A stretch of DNA of 64,000 bases from Diadema setosum (taxonomy: Eukaryota; Echinodermata; Echinoidea; Diadematoida; Diadematidae): contig CM067077.1 in assembly GCA_033980235.1 (NCBI GenBank), forward strand, positions 3,213,972 to 3,277,971, given 5' to 3'. Positions 11,225-24,059 of the stretch are shown piece after piece. The notes beneath the pieces are model-generated. The model worked only from the letters and a program-made list of their open reading frames with translations, searched no databases and was not told where the DNA came from. Each line of letters starts with the position of its first letter. Position 1 is the first letter of the stretch. The position numbers were made by a program, and so were the translations under genes.

Positions 11225-11560
11225 GTTTCAACTTTTTGTAACAATTAATGAGATTCCCCTTATATGACTATCAAAAGCATAGGCCTACATACTATTGTAT
11301 TACGAGGAATTAAATTTTGTTTGACGAAAATCAAATTTGAGATGGTTGAGATATCCCAAAACAAAGTGGTCCTAATGAAATGTGGGAATTTTCTTGTATA
11401 TGGACCATTTTGCTTTACTTTGTTTTTGGATATTTCCAAATCTGACTTTCATCAAATAGAATTTTAACTCCTGTTTGATAATAGTATGTCGAGTAGTTTC
11501 TATCTTGCAAAAAGTCAAAAGCTGAATCACCATCTCAACCAAAACTACAATCCTTTAACA
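11225..11560. mobile_element. Diverged relative of the 9964 MITE
   Basis: It shares the arm sequences TTTGACGAAAATCAAATTTGA and CAAAACAAAGTGG...TTTGTTTTTGGATAT with 9964-10358 and ends CTCAACCAAAACTACAATCC. The left terminus is poorly preserved. Confidence 0.55.
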
Positions 11561-12093
11561 CCTACATTTTTTCTTTTTCTCGCTGGTATACTGTAAACAC
11601 AAACCTAGGTTCATTGTAAATGTACCAACCTAGGCCTATATGACAATCTAAAACTAATACCCTTTAATATCATTATGTGTAGGTTCTGAATGAAACCTTA
11701 ATTTTGGAAAAATCAATGCCGAAAAGCAAAGAACAGTTCTTGTGCCTATGCAGGAACCAGTCCCAGAAACACATTTTACTTCTAAGAGGTTTTCTACTTC
11801 TATGAGGAATTTTTAAAAAGTAGAGTCAGAGATGGTCTTCTGTATAACTTCTCTCCCTAGTTTGATCTCTCTCCTTATCTAAGTTCCGACAGTGTTTCAA
11901 ATTCACTCTTGGTAAATTCCTCCCTATTTATTGGTCTGATAAAACAATACATTTCCAAAGTGAATGTATCCATACATCTTTTAAAACTTGTGATACTGAT
12001 AGATATCAATGTAAAATCTCCTGGATGCTGCAGTTGATCATAACTTGCAATTGATTGCAATTCTCTATTCTATACTAGTTAAAATCATTTGCT
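11561..12093. other. Intronic sequence, no gene recognised
   Basis: AT-rich DNA between the MITE and element A. Nothing further is supported. Confidence 0.3.
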
Positions 12094-14071
12094 GGTTGGC
12101 CATTTTTACAATCAGTGGTGTAAAACACAGTGTTTGCACTAATTGGTGTATAACTTTCTTATACACTGACAGATATGCATTATTTTTTCTCATAAACTTA
12201 CCACCCATAGTGTCTACCTTGGGTACCTTAATGAACTTTCCTCTCTTTTTCTTTCAGATGTGGCAGGCACTTACATGCTTGAAATCCAACACTTTTGGTG
12301 TACTCACTCTGACATAGTATTTTTGTCAGAGCTAGCATATTAAATTGTTTATTCCTTTTCATTATTTTTGTTGTTGTTGTGATAGACAGGTATCCAACAT
12401 TAAGAACTATTATGTTTACCAGGTTCTGCTTTGTCTTCTTTAAAGACTGAAATTGTCCAAACTTTATGTTTCGGAGGTGACATTTTCCGTTAACAATTAA
12501 CCCCTCTTTTGAGTTAGCTCTTGTTCACAATTATGAAATTCAACTTTGCTAATTTCCATCAAAACAGAATAGTAATCAATCTGACTTAACTTTGATCCAA
12601 AGATTATTTAATTCAATATAGTTTATCATTTTTTGGTGAGCATTTATAAATTTATGTAACTTTTCCGTTAACATTTCTGTCACCTCCGAGACAACAGATT
12701 TATGTATTTGATTTTTTTATTCTTGACATCAGTTATACATTACATTGGCAAAAATGTAACATATCCCCTCACATTATCTCTGAAGGAAGGTAGTAGAAAT
12801 ATAGCCTGTTGTTTTCATTTCGGAGCAATTTACAATTTTCCGTTAACACTTGTCACCTCCGAAACAATTGTCACCTCCGAAACAACAAGCATATTATATT
12901 TGATAATTTCTCGAAGACAAAGCAATTTTGTTTGATTCTGTCCAATTGACAGGAATCTCTTTTGGATGAAAATAGTAATATGGCAACAGGAAATGAGAAT
13001 TTTCTAGAGATTAATAAAAGATCTAATAAAAACTAAGAATTACTGTTTCGGAGGTGACAAAACACTGTTAACAAGATTTTTTTGCTCATTTCTGTTGAAG
13101 AGAAACCATATCATGTACACCAATGGTTTCATTTATTTTAGTAACATAAGTCTCAAAGTGGAGAAGTCAACTAACACACTCTAACTCTTTTTTGTATTAC
13201 TAGACAGCACGTTTTAGGGCAAATTTACATTTTTTCACTCTTTTTAACAATGAGAATGCACAAAATACACCCATCTGTTGTATATATAACATTGTAATCA
13301 ATATCAATTCTCCTGCTTTAGTTAAGTAAACATATAGATGCTTTCATCTTAGAAGCTTGATTTCCAACAAGCAAATTATTTGTGAAGATTTACCAATCAC
13401 AGCTTTCCATGTGGGTTACTATTTCTTGTGTTTCGGAGGTGACATTGTTTGTTAACACCATATTGTTATATGATAGTGAAAGGCAAGACTTCAGTTCCTT
13501 TTCACTATCTATCAATATTTTCTAATACATTTAATATCTACAAAATCATCACAACAGAAGTGACTTTTGTATACATAGCTCACCAGAATTCCCTCGATAC
13601 CAAAGTGATACATGTGGCAGTTCATGCATGCCCTAGTCCACAATCTAAAAAAAAAAAATGTAAAAAAAAAATTATCAAATAATCACACTCCACAAAAAGG
13701 CCACATGCCTATAGCTGGTGCACCACTTGTTCTTGAATTCTTAGTTGTTGTTTTTCCATGTACAACGTGGTATAGTCATAAACAAAATTATGTGATTTTT
13801 TTTTTAATATGACAATAATTATTACATTTTCCAAGTTGAACCAACTGTTTATGACAAATGTTGTATTTTTTACGATTATTGAAGTTATGTGACAACTAAA
13901 GTGAACAGAGGAACAAGTCCCCAGGACTGGAAAGGGAAAGATCCAAAAACAAGATTTGTAGTTCTATCTCAATATAATTTTGATGAGGTGTTTACCTTGT
14001 TTTGTTATTATGTTTTATCTTAGAATTTGGCTTTTAGTACTGGAATTTCAAGGAAAAGAAAATGGTTTCTT

Positions 14072-14640
14072 AAAGGACAAGTCCACCTTCATATACATGT
14101 GGATTGAATGAATGCAACAACATTAGTAGAACACATTATTGAAAGTTTTGGGGAAATTGGACAATCCATTCAAAAGTTATGGGTTTTTTACGTATCTTCG
14201 CAATCACTGCTGGATGAGACGACTATGACAGTGTATGTCACATGTGTACAACGATATAAGGAAAATATAATGAATTTCACAAAATTTTACTTTTTGAAAA
14301 AAGTGCACATTTCTTCAACTTGCTACTGATGTATTTTAGGGCAATATTATTCATCCTGCCTTCTAAAAGAGAGAAGTCATGTGTTCTTTTGTTATGCAAG
14401 AAAAGTGAAAATACAGTATGTTGAATTTTCTTGATACTTTCTCTATATCCTCGTACACATGTGACATCACAAGCTACATGTATAGAAGTCTTCTCATTCA
14501 GCATTGACTGAGCAGAAACTTAAAAAATCCATAACTCTGGAACGGATTGCCTTACTTTCCTCAAACTCTCACTGATGTGTTTTACTAATATTGCTGTATT
14601 TACTGAGCCCTCATGTCTATTGAGGTGAACTTGTCCTTTT
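14072..14640. mobile_element. ~570-bp MITE nested in element A
   Basis: The left end TAAAGGACAAGTCCACCTTC and the right end GAGGTGAACTTGTCCTTTT are inverted repeats with long arms (ACATGTGGATTGAATGAATG at the left, mirrored by CCTCATGTCTATT at the right). Half-copies of the same family flank the satellite foldback at 18334-18450 and 21863-21996. Confidence 0.8.
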
Positions 14641-15774
14641 CCAGTTTCGGTCCCTTATAGGCTTATTTGAGACCAGTTTGTGTCTGGGACCTTCCGTGAA
14701 GTTGATGGAGGAAATTACTGAACAAAAACAAATTTTCCCCTCAAGTTCACAGAAAAGCATTATGCTGCTCTCTTCAGCTGGGAAACACAAACTGTTGTCT
14801 TAACGAAACTGTAAAAACCTGTTAAAGATTAGTATGAATTACAATCTCAAACAAAATATGAGCTGGTATCCATTATAATGAAAGAGAATGATTAAACAAA
14901 ATAACAAGTAAGAACTGAAAGAAAGAGCTTATATTTGAAAATTAAAGCCATGTGGAAAGACATGAATGTTCACTAAATAGTTAACACCTGAGAAGTTGGG
15001 TTGTCTCTGTGTTGTGTCACCTCAAAAACAACAAAATGGTTTTACTTATCTTATACTTTTTACTCTCAAAAGTGATTAATATGCATGATTTGCAGGTAAT
15101 TTTCAAGCAATTCAGAAAGATACGTAAAATATATTTTACTAATGTCAACAGTTTAAATGAATCTGGTGTAAATAGAAAATTTATCCCAGATGAACCAAAC
15201 ACCTTTCACCAGTATTATGACATTTGTATGGTGGCTGTCAAGGATAATGAAGAATTCATGAACATCCTTGAATTAATCTAGGTTATAAAACTATTTGCAA
15301 ACAAAAACGTACAAAAGTCAAATTTTTGCTTTTCCTATTCATACCGTATGTCCCCACCAAATAATCACAGTGGTACCCTCCGCAACGATGACTTTAAAGA
15401 TAGTGAATCATTCTAAAATACAATTTGAGGGATTGAAACTATAACTCATTGCCCACACCTTACAGAAAACCCCATTCAATTTGCTTCAGAGGTCAAAGAG
15501 AATTGAGGATATTTGTAGAGCATGTGAGGAATCCCTTCCCTCCAAGTTCTGTATATTGTGTTTACACATTAATATGCAGTTCCAAGAGCATCCAAGTGCT
15601 GAACTTGGAAGAATCAGACTCCTGACATCCTTTATAACAATCTACATTTCTTTGAGATCACTTAACAAAACTGACTGGGGCTCTCTGCAAAATAGAGCTA
15701 AGATGTTATAATTAAAATAAAGTAGAATTTAGCTGATTTAATTGGGTGCTATCAATGCAAAAGTCTAATTGCAT

Positions 15775-16390
15775 TTTTTTTTTGGGGGGGGGGACATACT
15801 ATATGAATACTTGAACACAATGTTAACATTGAATGTCACCTCCGAAACAAAGTTATTCTTCCCTGGTGTTGAGGAATAAAATGTTCTGAGAGCAAAGAAA
15901 CATTACTAAAATGATCTTACACCCTCATTTCAATTTAAGGTAGAAAATGGAATGCCATGTTTCTTTTTTTTGGGGGGGGGACATACTATATGAATACTTG
16001 AACACAAATGTTAACATTGAATGTCACCTCCGAAACAAAGTTATTCTTCCCTGGTGTTGTGGAATAAAATGTTCTGAGAGCAAAGAAACATTACTAAAAT
16101 GATCTTACACCCTCATTTCAATTCAAGGTAGAAAATGGAATGACATGTTTCTTCAGGTTACAATATCTAGCTTATGTCCATCATATTCTTACTGTAAATG
16201 AATATTTCAACACAATGTTAACATTGAATGTCACCTCCGAAACGAAGTGATTCTTCCCTGGTGTTGTGGAATAAAATGTTCCGAGAACAAAGAAACATTA
16301 CTAAAATGATCTTACACCCTCATCTCAATTCAAGGTAGAAAATGGAATGCCATGTTTCTTCAGATTACAATATTTAGCTTACATCCTTCG
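15775..16390. repeat. Three tandem ~200-bp units in element A
   Basis: Three copies run from GAATACTTGAACACAATG through TCACCTCCGAAACAAAG to GGTAGAAAATGGAATGCCAT, with the motif spaced 188 and 207 bp apart. The first two are separated by a T/G homopolymer tract. Similarity is high, so the expansion is relatively recent. Confidence 0.85.
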
Positions 16391-17118
16391 TCCAAATGGA
16401 AGGCAAACTACCGGTACCCATGCTAATTAATGAAGTGTAAAAAAACACTTGTTCTGTGTGGTCTATCTGCTTGAAATAGGGGCTAATTTCTTGTTCTCGA
16501 GTTATAATTATTAAAAACATTGATAAAAAGAAGAAGTTTTTGTGTTATTGTCACTTATTCTCAAAAAAAGTGAGTGTTAATATCAATGTCACCTCCGAAA
16601 CATTCTAATATGTTAACTGTCACCTCCGAAACATCCATGTGTGAAAAATCCAAGTTTTTAAGAAATTATTGGAATTTCATTTAACCTACATAGGAAGGTA
16701 GCCCTACTTAAAGACTTGTTATAGTAAGAGTTTGACCTGGCCTGCCCTCCAATAAATAGTTAAAATCTTTAAAATTACATGTCAATTGGTATTTTTAGTA
16801 AAAATTTATAAATCTCATGTATTTCTTTAAAAATTCACTTTATATTCAACCCCCAAATAGTTTTGATTCACAAACTATATATTGTTGTTAACCATATAAA
16901 CTTTGCATGGTGAAGTTTGACTTCAGAGTTTTGTCAATATGGTGCAATTCATGAAAGCAAAGTTTTGCTTAAATTTACTTCAGGTGCCAGGGTTTTCCTT
17001 AAATTACACGAATAACCCTTCAGCTTTAAGGTCTGAAATGTTATTTTTTCAAAAATTTGAATACTTTCAAACAGGAATCAAACAGAATAATGAAAAAATA
17101 TTTGGTTTGAAATTTTGA

Positions 17119-17135
17119 CCCCCCCCCCCCCCCCG
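17119..17135. repeat. C homopolymer tract
   Basis: A run of about 16 C just inside the right end of element A. Confidence 0.9.
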
Positions 17136-17175
17136 AGTACAAAAGTTACACCACTGATCGTAAAAAAGGCCGGTT

Positions 17176-18330
17176 GCGATCAATTGTTTTCCATCTTTAT
17201 TGATTGCAAAACACTGAAAGAGCTAATACTTAGCTGTTATGTGTTCACTCAAAATGAGTTGAATCTACTGTGCCGTAGATGTAATAATCTAATTAAGTGC
17301 TTTTTGGAAATGAGCCTGCAGTATGTTGGCAACAACGTAATATTTGGCACTGTCGTCAAATGTTTTGCCATGATTTACAACATCATTCATATTTTTTGAC
17401 TCATTTACAATTTTGTGGATCAAACTTTTTGCTCAGTTTTATTTTAGCATTTTAGTTGCAATTTGGGAATTATGACCACTCTATAGTAATGTTATTTTTC
17501 ACAACACTTAGATATGATACATACAGAATTTTCAATATGCCTCTTTCCATTAAACAATATTTTTATGGATAAATACAAAATCACATGAACTGATCTATCT
17601 CCCTCGATAGAAAAGACTTGAAATTTGGCACATGACATTGTGGCCGCCATTGTAGAATTTTAGCTTTTGTCATTGTTAACAGTGTTTGCCATGGTAGCAG
17701 CATTTTCATTTAAAAAAAAAACATACAAAACTTTGTTGAACAAACTGCCCATATTTTGAACATTTGATTTGCAATTTGAGAGACTATAATGATCACTCTT
17801 ACTTACATGTTAATAGGGCCTACTATGTCATTTTAGCAAGACATTTGTGTGTGTGTGTGTGTGTGTGTGTGGTTTTCAGTCTGTCTGTTGCCATGACATG
17901 AGTATTTTCTTACAACTACAGATATGCATATATAAAAACACATCTTTGTCAATGTTAAATAATGCATTGCCATGGTAGCAACTTTTTATTTCTGATAAAA
18001 AGCATACAAAAACATTGTGTATTGAGCTAACTCCCTCAGGTTGAGGTCCATGGGGTATTAATCACATTTAGTGATAGTTCTAATCTGTATTGCATGTATT
18101 GTTGCTGCTAGTCCTCTGTGGTACATTCTCATTATTTTCTGAGCAACATGTTTTTGCTTGTTTGTTTACATTTCAATGAACTTCTGTTGTTTTTGAAAGA
18201 AATGTAGGTAGGCTATTGTTCTTTAAACTGTAATATTCTCTGTAAAAAATCAATAAAAAAAAGGCGTATATTCCTTGGCAATGTAGCCCACATTACAGTA
18301 TGTGTGGGACCTTGATATTTTGACCTGGCT
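17176..18330. other. Intronic sequence with a (GT)n tract
   Basis: A GT microsatellite lies at 17848-17871. The rest is AT-rich without a recognisable gene. Confidence 0.4.
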
Positions 18331-18529
18331 ATAGAAACTTCAAAAATTCATAACTTTTTCTTTTTCTAATTTTGCTCAAACTGTCACTGATATGTTCTAA
18401 TAATGTTGCTGAATTCTCTCAGTCCACATGATTTCAACGTGAACTTGCGCAGTACATATTACTTTTATGATATCATCAAAACATATCTAATCTCTTTTCT
18501 GTTACTCTTACCCTAACAAAAAAGTCCTG

Positions 18530-20290
18530 TGGTACTCCCTGTGGTACTTGTCGGTACCACACAATGTACCACACACTTGTAATGTTACCACAGGAACTGT
18601 GTGGTACTGTACCACAGGCTTGTAGGGTACTCCCTGTAGTACTTGTCAGTACCGCGCAATGTACCACATAAATGAATGTTACCACAGGAACTGTGTGGTA
18701 CTGTTTTACAGGCTCATGTGGTACTCCCTGTGGTACTGGTTGGTACCACACAATGTACCACACAAATATATGTTAACACAGGAACTGTGTGGTACTGTGT
18801 CACAGGCTCATGTGGTACTCTGGGATGTACCACAGGGCAGTACCACAGGACATTACCACAGGAAAGTACCACAGGACAGTACCACAAGACAGTATACACA
18901 CAAATTGTCCTGTCGTATTTTGGGACGTATACCACATGACAGTACCACAGGACAGTAGGCCTACCGCATGAATTGTCCTGTGGTATTTTGGGATGTACCA
19001 CAGGAGAGTACAACAGGAAAGTACCACAGGGTAGTACCACAGGACAGTACCACACGACTTGTTCTGTGGTATTTTAGGACGAACCACATGACAGTACCAC
19101 AGGGCAGTTCCACAGGACAGTACCACAGGAAAGTACCACAGGATAGTACCACAGGACAGTACCACAGGAATTGTCCTGTGGTATTTTGGGACATACCACA
19201 GGACAGTACCACAGGACAGTACGACAGGATAGTACCACAGGACAGTACCTCACGACTTGTCTTGTGGTATTTTGGGACGTACCACAGGACAGTACCACAG
19301 GGCAGTACCACAGGACAGTACCACAGAGCAGTACCACAGGACAGTACCACAGGAAAGTACCACAGGATAGTACCACAGGACAGTACCACATGACTTGTCC
19401 TGTGGTATTTTGGGACGTACCACAGGGCAGTACCACAGGACAGTACCAAAGGTAAGTACCACAGGATAGTACCACAGGACAGTACCACACGACTTGTCCT
19501 GTGGTACTTTGGGACGTACCACAGGAAAGTACCACAGGATAGTACCACAGGAATTGTCCTGTGGTAGTTTGGGACGTACCACAGGACAGTACCACAGGAT
19601 ATTACCACAGGACAGTACCTCACGACTTGTCCTGTGGTATTTTGGGACATACCACAGGACAGTACCACAGGGCAGTACCACAGGACAGTACCACAGGAAA
19701 GTACCACAGGATAGTACCACAGGACAGTACCACACGACTTGTCCTGTGGTATTTTGGGACGTACCACAGGACAGTACCACAGGATATTACCACAGGACAG
19801 TACCTCACGACTTGTCCTGTGGTATTTTGGGACGTACCACAGGGCAGTACCACAGGATAGTACCACAGGACAGTACCACACGACTTGTCCTGTGGTATTT
19901 TGGGACATACCACAGGACAGTACCACAGGAATTGTCCTGTGGTATTTTGGGACGTACCACAGGACAGTACCACAGGGCAGTACCACAGGACAGTACCACA
20001 GGATAGTACCACAGGACAGTACCACACGACTTGTCCTGTGGTATTTTGGGACGTACCACAGGACAGTACCACAGGGCAGTACCACAGGAAAGTACCACTG
20101 GACAGTACCACATGACTTGTCCTGTGGTATTTTGGGACGTACCACAGGACAGTACCACATGAATTGTCCTGTGGAATTTTGGGACGTACCACAGGACAGT
20201 ACGACAGGAATTCCTGTGGTAATTTTCGATGTATACCACAGGAGAGTACCACAGGAAGTGTCCAAAATCCCACAGGAAAATCATAATATG
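18530..20290. repeat. Satellite array 1: TACCACAGGACAG units with hairpin spacer
   Basis: Basic 13-bp units TACCACAGGACAG (variants GGGCAG, GAAAG, GATAG) are grouped into higher-order units. Each of these is ended by CCTGTGGTATTTTGGGACG followed by TACCACAGG. That boundary forms a 9-bp stem with a TTTTGGGACG loop and recurs about fifteen times. The first ~300 bp is a more degenerate relative. Confidence 0.9.
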
Positions 20291-21185
20291 GTGCTATTCC
20301 ACACAGAAGTACCACACATCAAATTAAATTCGTAAGTACCATAGAAAAATGCTACAGGATATTCTTTTTTTTTTCTTAACATTTTATACCAGAGGACTAT
20401 CACATCAGGAGAATATCAAACAGCAGTACCACACAGGAGTACCACACAGGAAAATTGTAAGGCAGAATCTACTGAAATTTATTATAAAAATACAAACAGA
20501 AAAGCACATATTAATATTCCTCAATTAATTGATAGATGAGTTATGCTGTGAATTATAGCAATTGATTTGCCATCACTTATCCTGTCCTATACTCCTACAG
20601 TATTACCTATTTAGTGAAAGTGCTGATGTAAAGGATGAGAAATTTCATAAGGACTTTTGTGTTACGATACTCCTGTGGTACTCCTGTGGTACTCCTGTGG
20701 TACTCCTGTGGTACAAATTTTTACATAGCTCATGAATATTCATAAAAAGCACTCTAGATTTTAGAAAATACATTATATGACTGAAAAAGTCAAAGTATTA
20801 ATGATGGAACTTACTTTGAACTTTATGAAAGATTGCCTAATTATGTTATGTTATTCCCAATATCATAGATATTGTTATGAAAGTGTAATTTCACATCTTG
20901 ATAATAAAGTATAATCTAGTTAGTAACCATGCCTTAATGCTTTACGGATAGACGGCCATATATATATGTACTGATACGGTCGATGGCTACCTAGGAATAT
21001 GACTATATAGATCTATTATAGGACTAGATTGGCACTTGGCCATTAGACTCTCGTTTGAGGTTATATGTTAGGAGTAGGACAGGTTATTAAGTAAGGCTAT
21101 GTTTGTCTTGAAATCTATCACTCACCTATCAGGAATATTCCTTGATATGTGACTAAAATTCTCCCAGATTTTTTTTTTCGATCTA
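20291..21185. other. Centre of the foldback, no gene
   Basis: AT-rich linker between the two satellite arrays. A short CTCCTGTGGTA tandem lies at 20672-20715 and degenerate TACCACA words at 20425-20450. No transposase or other coding region was seen. Confidence 0.5.
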
Positions 21186-21189
21186 TCCT

Positions 21190-21735
21190 GTGTGGTACTC
21201 TCCTGTGGTACCATGGAAATGCTGTGTGGTACTGCCCTGTGGTAATGCTGTGTGGTAATGATCGACCTGTGGTACTGTCCCAAAATACCACAGGACAGTT
21301 CCTGTGGTACTGTTCTGTGGTACTAGTCATGTGGTACTGCCCTGTGGTACGTCCCAAAATACCACAGGATTTCCTGTGGTACGTCCCAAAATATCACAGG
21401 AATTCCTGTGGTACTGTCCTGTGGTACTGTTCTGTGGTACCGGTCCTGTGGTACTTTCCTGTGGTACTGCCCTGTGGTACGTCCCAAAATACCACAGGAA
21501 TTCCTGTGGTACTGTCCTGTGGTACTGTTCTGTGGTACCGGTCCTGTGGTACTTTCCTGTGGTACTGTCCTGTGGTACGTCCCAAAATACCACAGGAATT
21601 CCTGTGGTACTGTCCTGTGGTATGTCCCAAAATACCACAGGACAATTCCTGTGGTACTGTCCTGTGGTACTGTCCTGTGGTACTTTCCTGTGGTACTGTC
21701 CTGTGGTACCGTCCTGTGGTAATTACCACAGGAGT
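21190..21735. repeat. Satellite array 2, inverted relative to array 1
   Basis: The units read CTGTCCTGTGGTA, the reverse complement of array 1, with about six boundaries of the form GGTACGTCCCAAAATACCAC. The inverted order relative to array 1 supports a palindromic origin. Confidence 0.9.
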
Positions 21736-21996
21736 ACCACAGGACTTTTTCGTAAGGGTAAAAAAATTACAACATACTATACAGTTATGTGGTCATGGCT
21801 TTATAACACTGTTTAATTGAAATATCAAACAATCGCAAGAAATATTTTGATGAAATCGTAAAAGTCAAGTTCACAATGAAATACATGTGGATTGAGAGAA
21901 TTCAGCAACATTATTAGAACAATAAACATATCAGTGACCGTTTGAGGAAAGTTAGATAAAGAGCAAGTTTAAACTTCAAAAATTCATAACTTTGTT

Positions 21997-23222
21997 ATTA
22001 AGCTCTATAATATTATCCACAATATTTGTAAGATACATGAACGCCTATATTTATTGACTAATTCAGCTTAACAGTTTGAATGCAGGACAATTATAAATTT
22101 GAACATTGGTGTCAGATTTTTACTTGAATGGATTGATCCAGGTTAGCTAATCTTTTATCTCAGCTCGTTATGGGCCTATTGGCAAGTATTTCGTTGAGAT
22201 TTTGTTTTGGTACATGTACAACACATTAGCAATAGCACGAGCAAGAAATAACGTAGGCCTGAAGGGAAAAGTCACCAATCATAAAGTATAGTAGTCATTT
22301 ATTACTGTAGATGAATAAGCCTTAGTAGATTTATCATCAAACTTCCAAGAAGGCAAATTTGATGAAATGCGTGATAAGCAGGCAAATAAGTAAACTCGCA
22401 TTCACAATTAAATGTCACATACAATGTAAAAGCTTATTTATAGCTATTATCTTTTTTCTTAAACAGATAAAGTTTAGGCTCGTTATAGTTTGGTACAATC
22501 TTGATTAAGATCTCGACTTAGGCATATTGTATAGCCCTTCATGAAATATTATAGAAATATGAAAGAAGGAGTTATATGACACATTGTATAAGTGGTACGC
22601 CAGAGGCCAAGAAAACTATACATGTAAGGTAGACTGATATAGAAAAAAAAAAAAAAACACCTACAAACTTGTTGAGCTTTTAATGCAAACGGGGAGTGCA
22701 TTTTCAATGTACAAAAACAGAGAATTAATGATTTAGGCCTGTTTTAGTATTTCTTTCATAAAGAGATTTATTGAGAGAAAGGTGAAAATAGAGGGAAAAA
22801 TCATGTTGGTCTTGACATGATTCAGTAATTATGAAGAGTAGACTGACGGACAGAAAGAAAAAAGATCTAGTGAGAGCTTGAAAAGAGAGAAAAGAAGAAA
22901 ACGAATAAACAGAAAGGGAATGGCAGGGATATGTTCCTTGGTTCCTCATGCAAGGAGGTGGTCACTCATTGCAGACAGCACAGAAGGGAGCATTTCTTGC
23001 TCTAGAAAGTACATTCCGAGGTGTTACATAACAGTTCAAACCACCTTCTGGCTTTCTACTCAGGTTGACCTTTATCTCAGTGGGGGTCAGCCAGACAGGC
23101 CCCCATAGGACATGTCAATCACGGTTACCATGACAGTGAATCCTCTCAGAATGAAGTTCCGCCTTATAAACATGAAAAGGATCCAAAGGTTGTACAAACC
23201 AGGGAGGTGAGCCTCCCTGTAT
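21997..23222. other. Intronic sequence, no gene recognised
   Basis: AT-rich DNA. A purine-rich stretch of AGAAAGAAAA words lies around 22840-22915. No splice-bounded frame could be supported. Confidence 0.4.
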
Positions 23223-23329
23223 ACAAACCCTTGTTGGGAGAAGCTACAACACAGGGCCTATGGGACAGTGCTGAAGTGGTGCATATAGTAGTCTTGGCGC
23301 AGACTCCTTTACGACCAACAAGGGTTTGT
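23223..23329. mobile_element. 107-bp MITE with perfect 15-bp ends
   Basis: It starts ACAAACCCTTGTTGG and ends CCAACAAGGGTTTGT, a perfect 15-bp terminal inverted repeat. It is inverted relative to its relative at 10700-10789. Confidence 0.85.
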
Positions 23330-23559
23330 GCCTGCAAACTGGCATGCATGCGCACGGAGGTACGGGTAGACTGGGTGGTCGGTCGAAATGTAATTCTGTT
23401 TCGTATGACTGACAATTCGTTTGTGATGGAGGATTGTAACTGAGCTAGTTTATCATTATTTAGTTATTTTACAGCCAGAATGTAGACTGGATAGTCATGT
23501 CTCACTATATATTGATTAGTATGTCTTTATATTCAGCATGTGCGGAATAATTAACAACT

Positions 23560-23725
23560 ACACTGTAAAAAATGCGACATGCGACATGTTTATGAACTAA
23601 ACACAGTGTTAAAAATCTAAACACTTTGTTTAACATCTAAACACCCGGTGTGTATAGCACGTGTAAAGTATTGAGAGTTGAAGTGTTTAGCTTGGAGTGT
23701 TTAGTTGGAGTGTTTATTCTGGTCA
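23560..23725. repeat. TAAACA/TGTTTA palindromic-word cluster with ACTGTAAAAAA start
   Basis: It starts ACACTGTAAAAAATGCGACA and continues with TAAACAC, GTGTTTA and ACATGTTTA words on both strands. The same vocabulary fills 32160-32840, which ends with the inverted TTTTTTACAGTGTA. Confidence 0.6.
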
Positions 23726-24059
23726 CGTTATGTTAATCTCAATATGTCCATATATATATGGAGAAGTGTTGGAAATGGTGTGTAAATTGCAATTTCTAGT
23801 TTCCTTTTATCACGAGAAAGTGGAAACTGTTACGACATCAAGATGCACTATGAAATAATTCATGTTTTAGGCCTTTCATGGAAATGCCTAATCAATAAGA
23901 AAAAAGGATAACCTAAAAATATGTAATACAACTGTAACAGATTTATATTTTGGTTTCGCATGTACAGTCCTATATGTTAACTGCTAGAAAAAAATGGGAG
24001 TTGCCTTTGTTAATGATTTCGTTCATGGTTTAGGGCATTACCCAAATGTTTGTTGGTTA

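Larger units (their letters stand above)
12094..17175. mobile_element. Element A: ~5.1 kb, inverted ends, dispersed TGTCACCTCCGAAACA motif
   Basis: The left end 12094-12123 (GGCCATTTTTACAATCAGTG) is mirrored at 17146-17175, where the minus strand reads GGCCTTTTTTACGATCAGTG. Both continue GTGTAA, giving about 24 of 26 matching bases. Inside are twelve copies of the 16-bp word TGTCACCTCCGAAACA or its reverse complement, at 12467(-), 12678(+), 12851(+), 12869(+), 13044(-), 13429(-), 15015(+, degenerate), 15834(+), 16022(+), 16229(+), 16587(+) and 16618(+). Nearly all have GTTAAC about 2-12 bp away on the TGTCACC side. No transposase frame is visible. The superfamily is unknown; CAGTGGTG is loosely hAT-like. 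Confidence 0.6.
18334..21996. mobile_element. 3.7-kb foldback built on CCTGTGGTA satellite
   Basis: The outer arms are half-MITEs of the 14072 family in inverted orientation (18334-18450 against 21863-21996). Next inward, TTACCCTAACAAAAAAGTCC at 18509 is mirrored by GGACTTTTTCGTAAGGGTAA ending at 21761. Within these lie two large satellite arrays in opposite orientation (18530-20290 and 21190-21735), joined by about 900 bp of AT-rich DNA holding four CTCCTGTGGTA repeats at 20672-20715. The whole region can fold into one long hairpin. All long frames here are satellite artefacts. Confidence 0.75.

Noticed and set aside
12094..17175. Target-site duplication of element A (TTTACAAT / ATCGTAAA)
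   Set aside because: The flanking 8-mers are inverted, not direct, so they belong to the inverted repeat and are not a target duplication.
18530..21820. Long overlapping open frames of up to 434 codons
   Set aside because: They run through the CCTGTGGTA satellite in several frames on both strands with repeated VLSCGT and TTGQYHR strings. The short tandem unit explains them.
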